Shown one piece after another: positions 1 through 10,133 of a DNA stretch of 64,000 nt. The position numbers were made by a program, and so were the translations under genes. Source of the stretch: Trichomonas vaginalis G3 (taxonomy: Eukaryota; Parabasalia; Trichomonadida; Trichomonadidae); assembly GCF_026262505.1 (NCBI RefSeq), contig NC_067205.1:10726001-10790000 (forward strand), written 5' to 3'. A model generated the notes under the pieces. That model was given only the letters and a program-made list of their open reading frames with translations, searched no databases and was not told where the DNA came from. Numbering within the stretch: the stretch's first letter is position 1; every line of letters starts with the position of its first letter.

Positions 1-1947
1 GCCTTCAAGATCAACTTTATCTTCACCACTGGCGGCAATAAGATCAAGAACTGCTTTCTCAAGGTTAGAAATAGTAGCATCCTTAGACTCGTTCCGCTTC
101 TGTGCGTTGGCAATAAACTCGTTGATGCGTGAGCTAGAGTCTTCTGGAGCACTAGATGTGGCGGAGCATTCAGCGGCAGATGAGCTTTCTTCGAGAGCAG
201 ATGCTGGAAGATCACGACTGACAATGCCTAATGATGACTCAACTGTATCAATGGCATCGCGGTATGATGAAAGATCTTTGTCCTTGCTCTCAATAGCAGA
301 CTTGATGCTATCACGGTTCTCGTTGATCTGTTCTGGAGTGAGATGTGTTGGTTCTTGTGATTCACCGGATGGGAGAAGACCGAGTTGTTGACGAAGTTCG
401 GCGATGAGAGATTCGTATGCGGAGAGTTGTGCATCTTTTTCCGCGATTTTTCCTTTTGCATCTTCACTCATTGCGACAATTAATTCAGCTTTTTCATTTT
501 CATCCATGTCATTTACTTCGATATTTTCTTCCCCTGTTGATACAATTAAGTCCATTATTGCTCTTTCTATAACTGGACTTATTTCATTATCTTTTGGTGT
601 CATTTCTTTCTTATTTGACTTAGATTCTTGAACGAAAATTTCATCATTGTCATCAACAGCTCCGTCGTCAATTAATTCATCACTAAATGCTATATCACGA
701 CTTTTTACATACATTGTTCCATCTTCATTATCTTTCTTTGATAGATTTCGTATGATATTTTTAAGTCTTTCGATTTCTTGATTTTTACTCTTAATAGCTT
801 CGTTTATTTCGTCCATTGTATTTAATTCATTGGCATGGTTTGGTAGATCTTTGTTTGTTTCGTTAATTAAACCAATTTGATCTTTCAATAATTGAACTTT
901 TTCTCGGTACATTATATTTTGCTTATGTGTATTCTCTAGTGCATGCTTAAGTGCTTGTATTTGTTGATCTAATGGTTGGCTCTCGTCAATTATTGAATCA
1001 GTTTCAAATTCATCATAAACTGTTGCTTTTTCAGCACTATTATTATCACGTATATTAATTGATTGGTATTGTTCCGATGGAGTTAATCTTTGTTCGCTTT
1101 GATTTTGTTGATTAATTTCATTAGTAGTTTGTTGATTGTCTGTATGTTTATTAGTTTGATTTTGTATATATGATTCTATTTCGGATGTTTTCTGCTCGAT
1201 TTGAGATTGTTTTGTTTCAGAATTTTGTGACATATTTTCTAATGCTTGTTTAAGACGAGCAATTTCCTTATCTTTTTCTTCTACTGCATATTTTATGTAT
1301 TTGAGTTGCTCTGTTTATTTTTCTTCACCATTTTGAGAAATTTTATCATTGACAGAATTCATTAAATCTTCTAATTGTTTATGAATCTCTGTAGACAATA
1401 TCTCATTAGATGTGGACCTTATGAGTTCTTGTAATTTTTCTTCGTTAATATTTAAATTATTGTTAGTTATATTCGATTGATTATGATTGTCTGATGGGGT
1501 TCTATTCCTTAATATATCATCAATCTTGTTATGTATTTCATTTAGTCGATCAGTTGATAGAGACTCGAAATCAACCGCTCCGTTTGCTAATTGAGTCTTT
1601 GTCTGATCAAGCTCTGATTGTATAGCGCAAACTAACTGATTAGTTTTTTCTAGTTCGCTAATTATTTCTTCAAATTGTTGTTTACCTTCGTTTTTTTTTT
1701 GAATGATTTGCCATCCTAGCTTTTGTAGGGGAGTGAAACTTATATTTTTAACTGTTTCTTCCCACAACTCTTTTGACATTGTCTCATTCACAATATCTTC
1801 GAGTTGTTTGATTGGGTCCAAAAATTTTTTGCTTAAAAGGGTTTTCATATCATTACCTATATCAGGATTGACTGGTATCTTACTGATTTCCTTGACAAGG
1901 CGCCTTCCTTGCTCAAAAGAGGAAGGACTCCTGTCTGGTGTAGTCAT
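1..1947 (-). pseudogene. Coiled-coil protein gene split by one in-frame stop, running off the left edge
   Basis: The frame opens at ATG 1947 and runs 210 codons to a TAA at 1317-1315. It then continues in exactly the same frame, with no further stop, to base 1 (438 more codons). The next ATG is at 1233. Both halves are rich in Glu, Gln, Lys and Leu heptads, for example EKDKEIARLKQ just after the stop, so they read as one ancestral coiled-coil protein. The N-terminal ~100 residues (MTTPDRSPSSFEQGRRLVK onward) are less repetitive and may be globular. A ~13-residue motif recurs: ERAIMDLIVSTGE (about 525-565) and EKAVLDLIAASGE (about 25-65). I recognise no family. A single substitution from a Gln, Lys or Glu codon would create the TAA. 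Two separate genes remain possible but less likely. Confidence 0.6.
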
Positions 1948-2529
1948 TCAAATAGCCTCAAAAAATAATCGACTTTGGATTAGATGAAGATTTTTGTATT
2001 TTTAATACGCACAGAGTATCATTAGAAAGAAAAATTGTTTATTTTTCATTTTAATTGAATTATCTATTTTTGAGCAGAAAATTTAATATTGAAAATATTT
2101 TTGATATATTTCTATTGTATTGCTCAACCAAATTATCTGTCTTAAATTTGAATAGATTCTCAAATATTGAGAAGGTTGTATTTTACATTTATCATTCAAA
2201 ATAAATTTTTTGAAATCTGAATCATTGAATTGATTTGTATTAAACTATATTAAAAAATCGAATTTTGATCATTGATCAAATTTGAATATAATTATATTCA
2301 ATTTAGATTCATTGATTTTTTGAAAGGATGAAATTGCAATATATCACTCATACTTTCCACATCATAATGGTATCTCATAACAATCACAGACTACCTAAAT
2401 AAATTGATTTTCCAAAGATCTTTTTTCTACTTCAAAGAAATAGGAATAGGCTATAATATTTACGCAGTACTAGGGCTGTACAAAATCCAATACCGCTTAA
2501 AATGTATCGACTTTATTTTTGGAAAAAAA
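1948..2529. other. AT-rich spacer
   Basis: This stretch lies upstream of the left-edge coiled-coil gene and ends at the target site of the hAT-like element. It is very AT-rich, with short runs such as GATCATTGATCAAATTTGAA but no convincing coding frame, RNA gene or repeat array. It presumably holds the promoter of the minus-strand gene. Confidence 0.5.
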
Positions 2530-2537
2530 ATTAAAAA
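2530..2537. repeat. Target-site duplication, left copy
   Basis: ATTAAAAA directly precedes the left terminus of the hAT-like element and is repeated exactly at 3739-3746. Its A/T-richness weakens the evidence, but the exact abutment at both ends supports it. Confidence 0.75.
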
Positions 2538-2597
2538 TAGGGATGCGACGGTTTTACGCCATGACCGTTTAAAAATAGAATAATACGCCATTTTTGG

Positions 2598-2634
2598 GGC
2601 CGAATGGCGGCTACTTTGTACCCGCCATTCGGCC
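2598..2634. repeat. 13-bp perfect inverted repeat (hairpin) inside the hAT-like element
   Basis: GGCCGAATGGCGG at 2598-2610 is the exact reverse complement of 2622-2634, leaving an 11-nt loop. It is far more GC-rich than its surroundings and contains the CGCCA motif that recurs near both ends of the element. Confidence 0.8.
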
Positions 2635-2666
2635 GAATAACAAAACAATACAAAATTATCGCCGTC

Positions 2667-2755
2667 CTTTTTTTTCTTTCTTTCTTTCTCTTTTTTTTCT
2701 CTCTCTCTTTCTTTTCTCTTTCCTCTTTTTACTCCTCTTTCTCTTTTCATCATTA
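2667..2755. repeat. Polypyrimidine tract
   Basis: About 90 bases of almost pure C and T on the plus strand, made of CTTT and CTCT runs. It lies inside the hAT-like element, and the short frames reading through it are composition artefacts. Confidence 0.85.
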
Positions 2756-2850
2756 AACGTAGAAAGATATATTAATATTATTTTAAAATTAAAAAAAAAA
2801 TAAAGAAAGTATAATAAGTAATTATTTAGTTATCGATATATATATGTAAA

Positions 2851-3243
2851 GTGATAATCTGAGGATAATCTGAGGAGTTTGAGGATAATCTGAGCATAAT
2901 CTGAGGAGGAGTCTGAGGATTAGACCGATGAGTAGTTTGAGGATAATCTGAGGAGGAGTCTGAGGATTAGACTGAGGAGTAGTTTTGAGGATAATCTGAG
3001 GAGTAAGTTTCAGGAGTAGTCTGAGGATCTAGTTCAGGACTAGTCTGATGAGGAGGACTCTAAGGATAGTCTGAAGAGTGGTCTCAGGAGGAAGATCTGG
3101 AGGAGGAGTCTTATGAGGAAGATCTGAGGAGTAGTCTGATGAGGAAGGGTCTAAGGAGTAGTCTGAGGATGATGAGTAATCTGATAAGGAGTAGTCTGAG
3201 GATGATCTGAGGATAACCTGATGACTAGTCTAGGAGTGGTCTA
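2851..3243. repeat. Degenerate GA-rich minisatellite (GAGGATAATCTGAGGAG-type)
   Basis: About 390 bases made of shuffled variants of GAGGATAATCTGAGGAG and AGGAGTAGTCTGAGGA. The basic step is 10-13 bp and the higher-order period is irregular. It fills the centre of the hAT-like element and is strongly purine-skewed on the plus strand, the reverse of the pyrimidine tract just to its left. Confidence 0.85.
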
Positions 3244-3738
3244 ATAAAAATGTAAAATATTTTCAAAGAAAAATTCTATGAATTTTATATTTTAATTCTT
3301 AGCATTATACTGAATAAAATAAGCATAAATATCAAAATTTGAAATTGAACACGCCAAAAAATTGATAATCCACATTCAATATTTTGTAAGTGGCGTACTT
3401 TTTGAATACTCGCCATACGCCTTGGAGTTCTCAATTTTGAATTCACCTTTATTTGGGGACCTCAGAAAAATACGCCATTAAGAAAATATTGTATGAGATT
3501 TTAAATTTGAACACGCTCTACCTTAAGGAATTAAATTTATTAAGATATATTTATATATAATAAACGATTACTTAAAAAAAAGTATTTCATCGCTTATGTA
3601 AGTTTCAAAAAAATCACGAAAATAAAAAAATCAAGATTAAGATTTTATTTTTAATTTTTGAATTTCTCAAATGGCGAAATTTTTGGGCGAACAAAAAAAA
3701 TGTACGCCCGGTCAAATGGCGTGTTTAACGCATCCCTA

Positions 3739-3746
3739 ATTAAAAA
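3739..3746. repeat. Target-site duplication, right copy
   Basis: ATTAAAAA directly follows the right terminus CGCATCCCTA of the hAT-like element and matches 2530-2537. Confidence 0.75.
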
Positions 3747-4200
3747 AAAAATAAAAAACTCTAAAAAACAGAAGAAATTTAATATATTTTTCTTCTCCTC
3801 AAGAACATCATAAATTCCAAATATGAAAATATCTATTATAATTCCTAAAATTTCCAAATATCAAAGACTTTTAAAGGAAAATCCATTTATTTTTTGATCA
3901 ATAATATTTCAATAACAATAAATCATGTTCTCAAGTCATCTTATATATTGAAACATTTCGTATTACTGATAAGGAACCCATATAATACATTTCAATAGAT
4001 AATCACATAATGGTAAAGTATGTTTCAAATTATATGTTCTCAGTTGTATCATTTTTGGGAAAATGTAACTGCGTGCTCTTCACCAAATGTGTTTCATATT
4101 GTTCTGCAACTTATTTCTCTTACTCTATATATTATTTTGAAGTTTGAATTAAAAAACCTTTTGAATTTAAATAAAACATAACAATTATTTTTTAATTAAA
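3747..4200. other. AT-rich spacer downstream of the CHD-like gene
   Basis: I see no coding or RNA feature here. It is the 3' flank of the minus-strand CHD-like gene. Confidence 0.5.
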
Positions 4201-7200
4201 TTACTGCTTATTATTTTCATTTTCTTCTTCTCTTGTCTGAGCCCTTGTCTTTGGAAGTTCAGTGACTTCATCATCAGGACCAGAAGATTCGGTACTTTCT
4301 ATATCGACGAAAACAGCCCTCTTATGACTCCTTTGTTTGTTTTTAGAGCCAGGTGGACGACCTCTTCCTCTTTTGACGGGAACATAAATAATACTTTGTC
4401 CTGGAAGTGGCTGAGGAACTGGAAGGAACCGAGGAGGAATTGGAACCTGCATGTTATTTGGAGCAATTTGAGGGAGAAAAGGAGGTGGAGGAAGTTGTGC
4501 AATTTGTGGTATCTTTGGTGGCTGGAAAATTGGTTCTGGAATTGTTGATCTCGTTGGATTTTCCATTGGAGGTGGAGGTAAAACAGTATAAGTTGGTTTT
4601 CTTGTTTCTGTTGCTTCTGGAGGTTTCTCTGGTTTTGGTTCTGGATGTTTAGTAGGAACAACAAATTGTTGACCTGGTAATTCAGGAGGTTTAACTGGAA
4701 CAGCATTAGTTTCTGCTGCTTCAGCTTTCTGCTGTGCTTTCTTTTGCATTCTCTCGATGATTCTGTTTACTTCATAAACTGTTTGAGGATACATTTGTGT
4801 CAAATGAGTTACTTGTTCATGATTCAGCGGCAAGCTCGACAAAACAGTTGAAAGGACTTGTGGAAGAGCTGTTTGAGGAACAAGTAATTCTATTAACATC
4901 TGGAACAATGTTGGAGGTTGAATGTAGTTCTGTTCCAATAATTTGAAGAAATTCTTATCACTGACTTTGTGTTCTCTAAACAATTGGATCAAAATGTTCT
5001 GTGGGAATTTCGCTTCAATAATAATTCGACTGATGTCTTTTCCAGAAACTTCTCCTTCTCTTATGAACTGGAACAAGTTAAAGAATGAAATTTGGTTCCT
5101 TCTAAGCGCCAACAAAATATCAGAGTACCAATTATCTTCTTTAATTGCTGATTTGATTTTTGTCAAATCAGGAGGAGGCAAAACCCAAGAAGTTGGTGTT
5201 TTATTGTTCTGCAAGACAGGAATTGGATATTTAGGAGGTCTTCCACGTCCTCTTCCACTCCTCTTTAAGTATTGACTTAAAATTGGATGAGTAATTATAT
5301 CAATATTTTGTTTTGGTGTTCGCTCTTTCTTTTCTTCTTCTTTGTTTTGTTCTTCTTTCTCTTCGTATTCTTCGGTATCTTCTTTGAATAAATGGATCTT
5401 TTTATGTCTTGTAGCCTTTTTATTCATCGATCTTGTTTGCATTTTCTCGTAAACAACTTTTTCTTTTGGAGATGTTTGTTTTGGTTTCGGTTTTGGTTTT
5501 TCTTTTGGAGGTGGAGGTGTTGGAGGACGAATAGAAACAGCAGACTTCTCTTCTTCAGATGTATCTGGTGGTGTAGGAATGTTATTCTCAGAAAGAGGTT
5601 CATCGGATTGGATGTCAATTTTAGAACTTTCACTTTCTTCTGTTTTATCTTCTTCTTTCGATGAATTCCTTTCTATTTCAACATTCGTCTTGTTTTCTTC
5701 TTCCTCTTCATTGTTATTGTTGTCTTCTTCTTCGGTTTCTTTCGATTTTTGTGTCACTTTTTTACTTTTTGTTGGTTTTTCTTTTTCTTTGTTTTTATCG
5801 TCTTTGAATGACGATAACGATCGACTTGACGGGCGTGCAGTGGTTGCAACTGTTTGAACGATGAACGCGATTCTTCTTGAGATAGAAGGTCTTGCAGGAA
5901 GAATTGCGTTGAGTTTATTGATGGTTGATTTCGAGCATTTAACATCCGCTCCTTTGTAATTTTCAGATGTTTTCGCATCGAAATAAATTCTCGCTTGATC
6001 TAAACCATATTGACAAGCGAATTGGAACATTGCAACATCAGTTTCATTCGTCCAGTTCGGACCAGCATTTGTCAAGTTGTAGTTGACTTGTTTTGGCTCA
6101 TTTACACACCTTCTCGCCGCCATCATTGCGATGATTTTTGAGCGATGTTGTAAAATTTTTTCTGCCAAAATTTCAATGACTAATTCATTGTGAGTCAATT
6201 TCTTTGGAATGACCAAAGAGAACTGTCCGTGCTGGAACTTCAAGATCTCAAGAAGGAATCCTTCAACAAATGAAGTGATGTCATCTGGCAATTTGTCAAA
6301 AATTTCACAAAGAGCGATAACTTCCAACGGATCAGTTTTTCCGTCGTCATCTGTTGGAATTCCGTAGTTTTGTAACATCTGGAAAACTCTGTTTACTTGT
6401 GAATCCGTCCATTTTTCATCGTTTTCGAAATTATTGATTACGTCTCTGATGAAATCCAACGGAGGAGTGTGTTTTTCGTAGTGGCATGCCATTGACAAAA
6501 CATCATTGATCACACAATTGTAAAGAGGCATCGTTTGCCTTGTTATTGGTCTTGATCCATTAATAATTTCATTGAATTCTTCAAGAGATGGGAAATCATT
6601 TTTACGTGTGGCATAACGTCTCGGGAATTGTCCATTGGAGAAGGATTTGTAGGCATCTGTGATGATCTTTTGGTTCGCGCCTTCAAGGAATTTCTCAAAG
6701 CTGCCAAATGTTCGATTTTCTTTCAAAACCTGATCGGCTAATTCTCTATGCAAATTTTTAATTTTCTTTGCATTCTTTCTCCATTCTGCTGGGTCTTTTG
6801 GAGTACAGTTAAGTTTTAGATTGCTTGCCAAGTAATAATTCAAATAAGTGTAATTTCCTGATGTTACTTTTCCTGACATTAAAGCCAACAAAGTAATTGC
6901 GAAAAGTTTTGCATCATCGACATGTTTTGAAACAGATCTTGCGATTTGTGTCCAATTAAACAGACCATATCTCATTACTGCATCAAGAAGTTCTCTTCCC
7001 TTTGTACTTGTCCACTGAGAAGTATCGATTTGCTCTTTGTTTTCTTGGCTCAATTTAAGGGATTTGTCTTCTTTTGTGAAACAAGTTGACCAGAAAGAAA
7101 ATTCAATATTTATGTTCGATCTCGGAGTATTCAAAAAGTTTTCAATCAACTCTTTGTTGTCGTTTGGATATGTAACATATATTTTCGTGTAATCCATATC

Positions 7201-9468
7201 CTGTGATTTTCTCCAAGGAGCTGTTGACATAATTCCGTATCTTACATATGTTTCTGCAGTGTTTCTTTCGAGATTATGACATTCGAATTCACCCTTCTCG
7301 AGAAGATGTCCGAAATAAAGTAATTCGATGGAATCTTTCGTAAGCAATCTAATGATTGTTGCGTTGTACTTCATTCTCATGAAATCTCCGAGTATCAAAT
7401 CTTTCCACAACTCGTCATTTATGTCATAGAAAATAACGGTTTTGATGTCAAGTTTTTCATATTCTCTAGAATTGAATTCTCTTGTCATAAACAAAACTCC
7501 TTTTGTGAAATCTTCGTGGTAGCATTCACTTGTCAAAGGAGAATTCAAGAATGCTGATGGAATGTCTTTCTCATCCAAATACTCTTTAAGCAATCTCATA
7601 ATATTGAAACCGTTGCAAACAACAACTACAACTTTTCCTTCATTAAATGCTTCCAAAGCCAAATGTAAAACACAGATAAATTTCTCAGAAGCATCACCCA
7701 TCAGTTCTATTTTATCTTCTTTTGACATTTCCTCTTCTTCGTCATCGTTTTCGAGTGAAATAATCAATTCACGTAATTCAGGAATCAAAAACGGATGTGA
7801 ATAAGCAGTTTGTAACAAATAAGACAATGAGAAAAAGTCGTAATGACGATATGGTTTTCCTTTGAGTAATTTCTTGAGATATTTGAAAATTACATCGGCA
7901 GCGACATCAGGGATAACCCAAATTTCTTCTTTGTATGGATTCTCTGGAGGGTTCATTTCTAAGATACCGAACTTCTTCTGCGGAATTGTGATGGTGTCAA
8001 GTGAATAATCAAAGAAATAAATTTTGTGAGATGGCGTTTTTGTTAACCAATGTGGTAATTTGAATTCTTCGAGCTTATCCATGACAATGAACTCCCATTT
8101 AACACTTCCAATGGATTCTGTACTGGATACTAATACATCTGGGGTAATAATCAAAACATCAAATTTTGCATGATTATCACCAACCATTTCCTTGTTGATA
8201 ATGATGTTTCTTGACATCTTATCACATGAATAGTCAACAACATACAGATCTGTGGCAATTGTAAAGGTTGTATACCATGAATTTACATGATCCGTAATAA
8301 TAATCGCTGGCTTTTTATGATTTAGCTTGTTGACTGCTGTATTTAAGAAAGCTGCAACTGACATTGTTCGTCCTGCTGTTGGAGTAACACGAATGACGGC
8401 GGTTTCGTTTTTACTAAATTTCTCCATTATGAATTTGTAAGCGTTAAGTTGGGCTTCGGTAAGTTCAATGCCATGCATGAGCGGTAATGGTTCGATAGAG
8501 GGATCGAAGTTTTCAACGATTGTATTGGTTGGCATTTCGATTGTATTTTTCCAGTAAATTTTCGTCATCCTCTTGAAATCAGCCATGTTTGCTGCACAGA
8601 ATAATGATGGTTCGAGTCCGTAAATCGTATTATAATTTTCCCATGTGGCATCTTCTTCTCCAAGGCCTTTCCATTTGACAAGAAAGTATGCATCTGCATC
8701 ACCTGCTATCAAAAAGCCATCCTTTTCGGTTTCATCGCGAGATTTCGAATTATTTATATGAAAAACTCCATCCGAAGAAAGAAATGACGATTCGGTGTCT
8801 TCCATGTTCTGGAGAGGTGTCGTAAAAACTTTCATATGGTCAATAGGAGGAAGAGTATCCATCGGATATCCGCAAATTACATTTTTCTTATCGAGCATTT
8901 CGGATGTTAAAAGTGCGACGTTTTGATTAGACTTGTGAGAAATAATACGATAGATGAAGAGACAGTCGATTGTCAATGGAGACGAAAGTGGTTCTGTTAA
9001 TTCGGGATTTAAATTGGAAATAAATAATCCTGAGTTGGTGGATTTCTTGAAATCATTCATTTTCTTCGTTTGCAATTCGCTTGTAAGTTGGTAGTCTTGA
9101 TAAATTTTACTTCGAATTAAAGATTGATTAATTCTAAATGCCAGAAAGCCTGGACGTGGCTTATCATTGGTAAGACAAAGAATTTGATCAATGTCTTTCT
9201 CTTGCTGTTGATATGGATCGTCTTCCTGATCATCTGATAATGTTTCATCAGAATCGGCTTCGGGGTTAGATTCGCCATCCTCTCTTTTTTGTGGGATGAA
9301 TTCACCATCCGAGCTTTGATCCGATTCTTGGATTTTTACAACACGATTATAATTCTGAACAGTGATTTCTTTTGAATCCATTTCGCTTCTTTTCCTCTCG
9401 GCGATAGATCCGTCAACAGTTCCTGCTGTATAATTCTTTGGCTTGAGTTTAGCTCGAGCCTTAGACAT
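4201..9468 (-). CDS. CHD-like chromodomain protein with degenerate SNF2 ATPase core
   Basis: 1755 residues. The N-terminus is acidic. A chromodomain-like block around residues 160-290 ends in FLVKWKGLGEEDATWENY, the classic chromo signature. Residues ~335-720 follow the SNF2 helicase layout, but the ATPase motifs are lost: the Walker A position reads TPTAGRTMS instead of a GKT loop, the DEAH position reads VMDKLEEFK, and the motif VI region reads GDFMRMKYN with its arginines mostly gone. SANT-like helices follow (SQWTSTKGRELLDAVMRYG ~815; KWTDSQVNRVFQMLQNYG ~1022; NWTNETDVAMFQFACQYG ~1140). After an acidic/basic linker come two AT-hooks (RSGRGRGRPPKYP ~1401; KRGRGRPPGSKNK ~1697) flanking a helical and proline-rich tail. 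CHD proteins are nuclear nucleosome remodellers. This copy probably binds methyl-histone and AT-rich DNA without ATP-driven remodelling. The family is clear; the loss of activity is inferred. Confidence 0.85.
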   Translation of the reverse strand: MSKARAKLKPKNYTAGTVDGSIAERKRSEMDSKEITVQNYNRVVKIQESDQSSDGEFIPQKREDGESNPEADSDETLSDDQEDDPYQQQEKDIDQILCLTNDKPRPGFLAFRINQSLIRSKIYQDYQLTSELQTKKMNDFKKSTNSGLFISNLNPELTEPLSSPLTIDCLFIYRIISHKSNQNVALLTSEMLDKKNVICGYPMDTLPPIDHMKVFTTPLQNMEDTESSFLSSDGVFHINNSKSRDETEKDGFLIAGDADAYFLVKWKGLGEEDATWENYNTIYGLEPSLFCAANMADFKRMTKIYWKNTIEMPTNTIVENFDPSIEPLPLMHGIELTEAQLNAYKFIMEKFSKNETAVIRVTPTAGRTMSVAAFLNTAVNKLNHKKPAIIITDHVNSWYTTFTIATDLYVVDYSCDKMSRNIIINKEMVGDNHAKFDVLIITPDVLVSSTESIGSVKWEFIVMDKLEEFKLPHWLTKTPSHKIYFFDYSLDTITIPQKKFGILEMNPPENPYKEEIWVIPDVAADVIFKYLKKLLKGKPYRHYDFFSLSYLLQTAYSHPFLIPELRELIISLENDDEEEEMSKEDKIELMGDASEKFICVLHLALEAFNEGKVVVVVCNGFNIMRLLKEYLDEKDIPSAFLNSPLTSECYHEDFTKGVLFMTREFNSREYEKLDIKTVIFYDINDELWKDLILGDFMRMKYNATIIRLLTKDSIELLYFGHLLEKGEFECHNLERNTAETYVRYGIMSTAPWRKSQDMDYTKIYVTYPNDNKELIENFLNTPRSNINIEFSFWSTCFTKEDKSLKLSQENKEQIDTSQWTSTKGRELLDAVMRYGLFNWTQIARSVSKHVDDAKLFAITLLALMSGKVTSGNYTYLNYYLASNLKLNCTPKDPAEWRKNAKKIKNLHRELADQVLKENRTFGSFEKFLEGANQKIITDAYKSFSNGQFPRRYATRKNDFPSLEEFNEIINGSRPITRQTMPLYNCVINDVLSMACHYEKHTPPLDFIRDVINNFENDEKWTDSQVNRVFQMLQNYGIPTDDDGKTDPLEVIALCEIFDKLPDDITSFVEGFLLEILKFQHGQFSLVIPKKLTHNELVIEILAEKILQHRSKIIAMMAARRCVNEPKQVNYNLTNAGPNWTNETDVAMFQFACQYGLDQARIYFDAKTSENYKGADVKCSKSTINKLNAILPARPSISRRIAFIVQTVATTARPSSRSLSSFKDDKNKEKEKPTKSKKVTQKSKETEEEDNNNNEEEEENKTNVEIERNSSKEEDKTEESESSKIDIQSDEPLSENNIPTPPDTSEEEKSAVSIRPPTPPPPKEKPKPKPKQTSPKEKVVYEKMQTRSMNKKATRHKKIHLFKEDTEEYEEKEEQNKEEEKKERTPKQNIDIITHPILSQYLKRSGRGRGRPPKYPIPVLQNNKTPTSWVLPPPDLTKIKSAIKEDNWYSDILLALRRNQISFFNLFQFIREGEVSGKDISRIIIEAKFPQNILIQLFREHKVSDKNFFKLLEQNYIQPPTLFQMLIELLVPQTALPQVLSTVLSSLPLNHEQVTHLTQMYPQTVYEVNRIIERMQKKAQQKAEAAETNAVPVKPPELPGQQFVVPTKHPEPKPEKPPEATETRKPTYTVLPPPPMENPTRSTIPEPIFQPPKIPQIAQLPPPPFLPQIAPNNMQVPIPPRFLPVPQPLPGQSIIYVPVKRGRGRPPGSKNKQRSHKRAVFVDIESTESSGPDDEVTELPKTRAQTREEENENNKQ

Positions 9469-10133
9469 TTATCCTTTCAAAAAAATAATTGTATTTGAAA
9501 TTTTTTATATAATTTTTCTTCGATCGCGAAATTATTTTAATATTGTTTTATTTGATGGATAGGTCTGCTTGTTCTCCAAATAAAACTCTTCACATTGAAT
9601 ATTTGTCCTCACAATTTATTGTTGAAAATATCCGCTAAAAGGTGATATTTCATTGGGATTTTTACATCGATATTAGAATTCAATTGAGTAAATTCTGCGT
9701 AGCATAAAACCGCCGTTTATTTAATAATAATGTATTGATTATCGTACTTCAAAATAAAATTCAGACATATGAATTTTTTTATGGAAAAAATCAATTTTAG
9801 CAATTTCAAAGGAAAAACAATCAAGATATCACTATTGTTAACAGAAACTTTCATAATATCTTGTGTATATTCCAATTTCAGTAAACTCGGCTTTCCGTGT
9901 AAGATTTCTTTTCTGACCATCAAATCCAATTTCAATTTGGATTTCTATCTGCGCTATACAAGTAATTTGAGTACTATATTTCAACTCATCATATAAAAGT
10001 ATTGTAATTGAAGAAATAGGTGAATTTCAATTCGGATGTAACTTTATATGATGTACTGATAATATCAAAAAGTTCACAAATAAATGAGTATTGAATTTTT
10101 AAGAATATGAGTGAATATAAATGAATAAAAAAG
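9469..10133. other. AT-rich intergenic region
   Basis: This separates the CHD-like gene's start from the RAD51 remnant's end; both are on the minus strand. Short overlapping frames occur on both strands near 9717-9996, but they lack coding character. The 5' part should hold the CHD-like promoter. Confidence 0.5.

Larger units (their letters stand above)
2538..3738. mobile_element. Non-autonomous hAT-like DNA transposon (1.2 kb)
   Basis: The ends are inverted: TAGGGATGCG at 2538-2547 and CGCATCCCTA at 3729-3738. Weaker inverted similarity extends about 30 bp inward, with both ends carrying ACGCCAT then GACCG. The element is flanked by an exact 8-bp direct repeat ATTAAAAA (2530-2537 and 3739-3746). 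An 8-bp duplication and a YAGGGATG-type terminus are typical of hAT transposons. The subterminal regions hold many ACGCC/CGCCA motifs on both strands (2554, 2584, 2605, 2622, 3350, 3393, 3413, 3470, 3671, 3718), as expected of hAT transposase-binding repeats. The interior has no transposase: it is a pyrimidine tract, a minisatellite and AT-rich DNA. It would need a transposase supplied in trans. Confidence 0.8.

Noticed and set aside
2460-2803. Short frames on both strands across the pyrimidine tract
   Set aside because: They are Lys/Arg/Glu or Phe/Leu/Ser runs produced by the simple repeat inside the hAT-like element.
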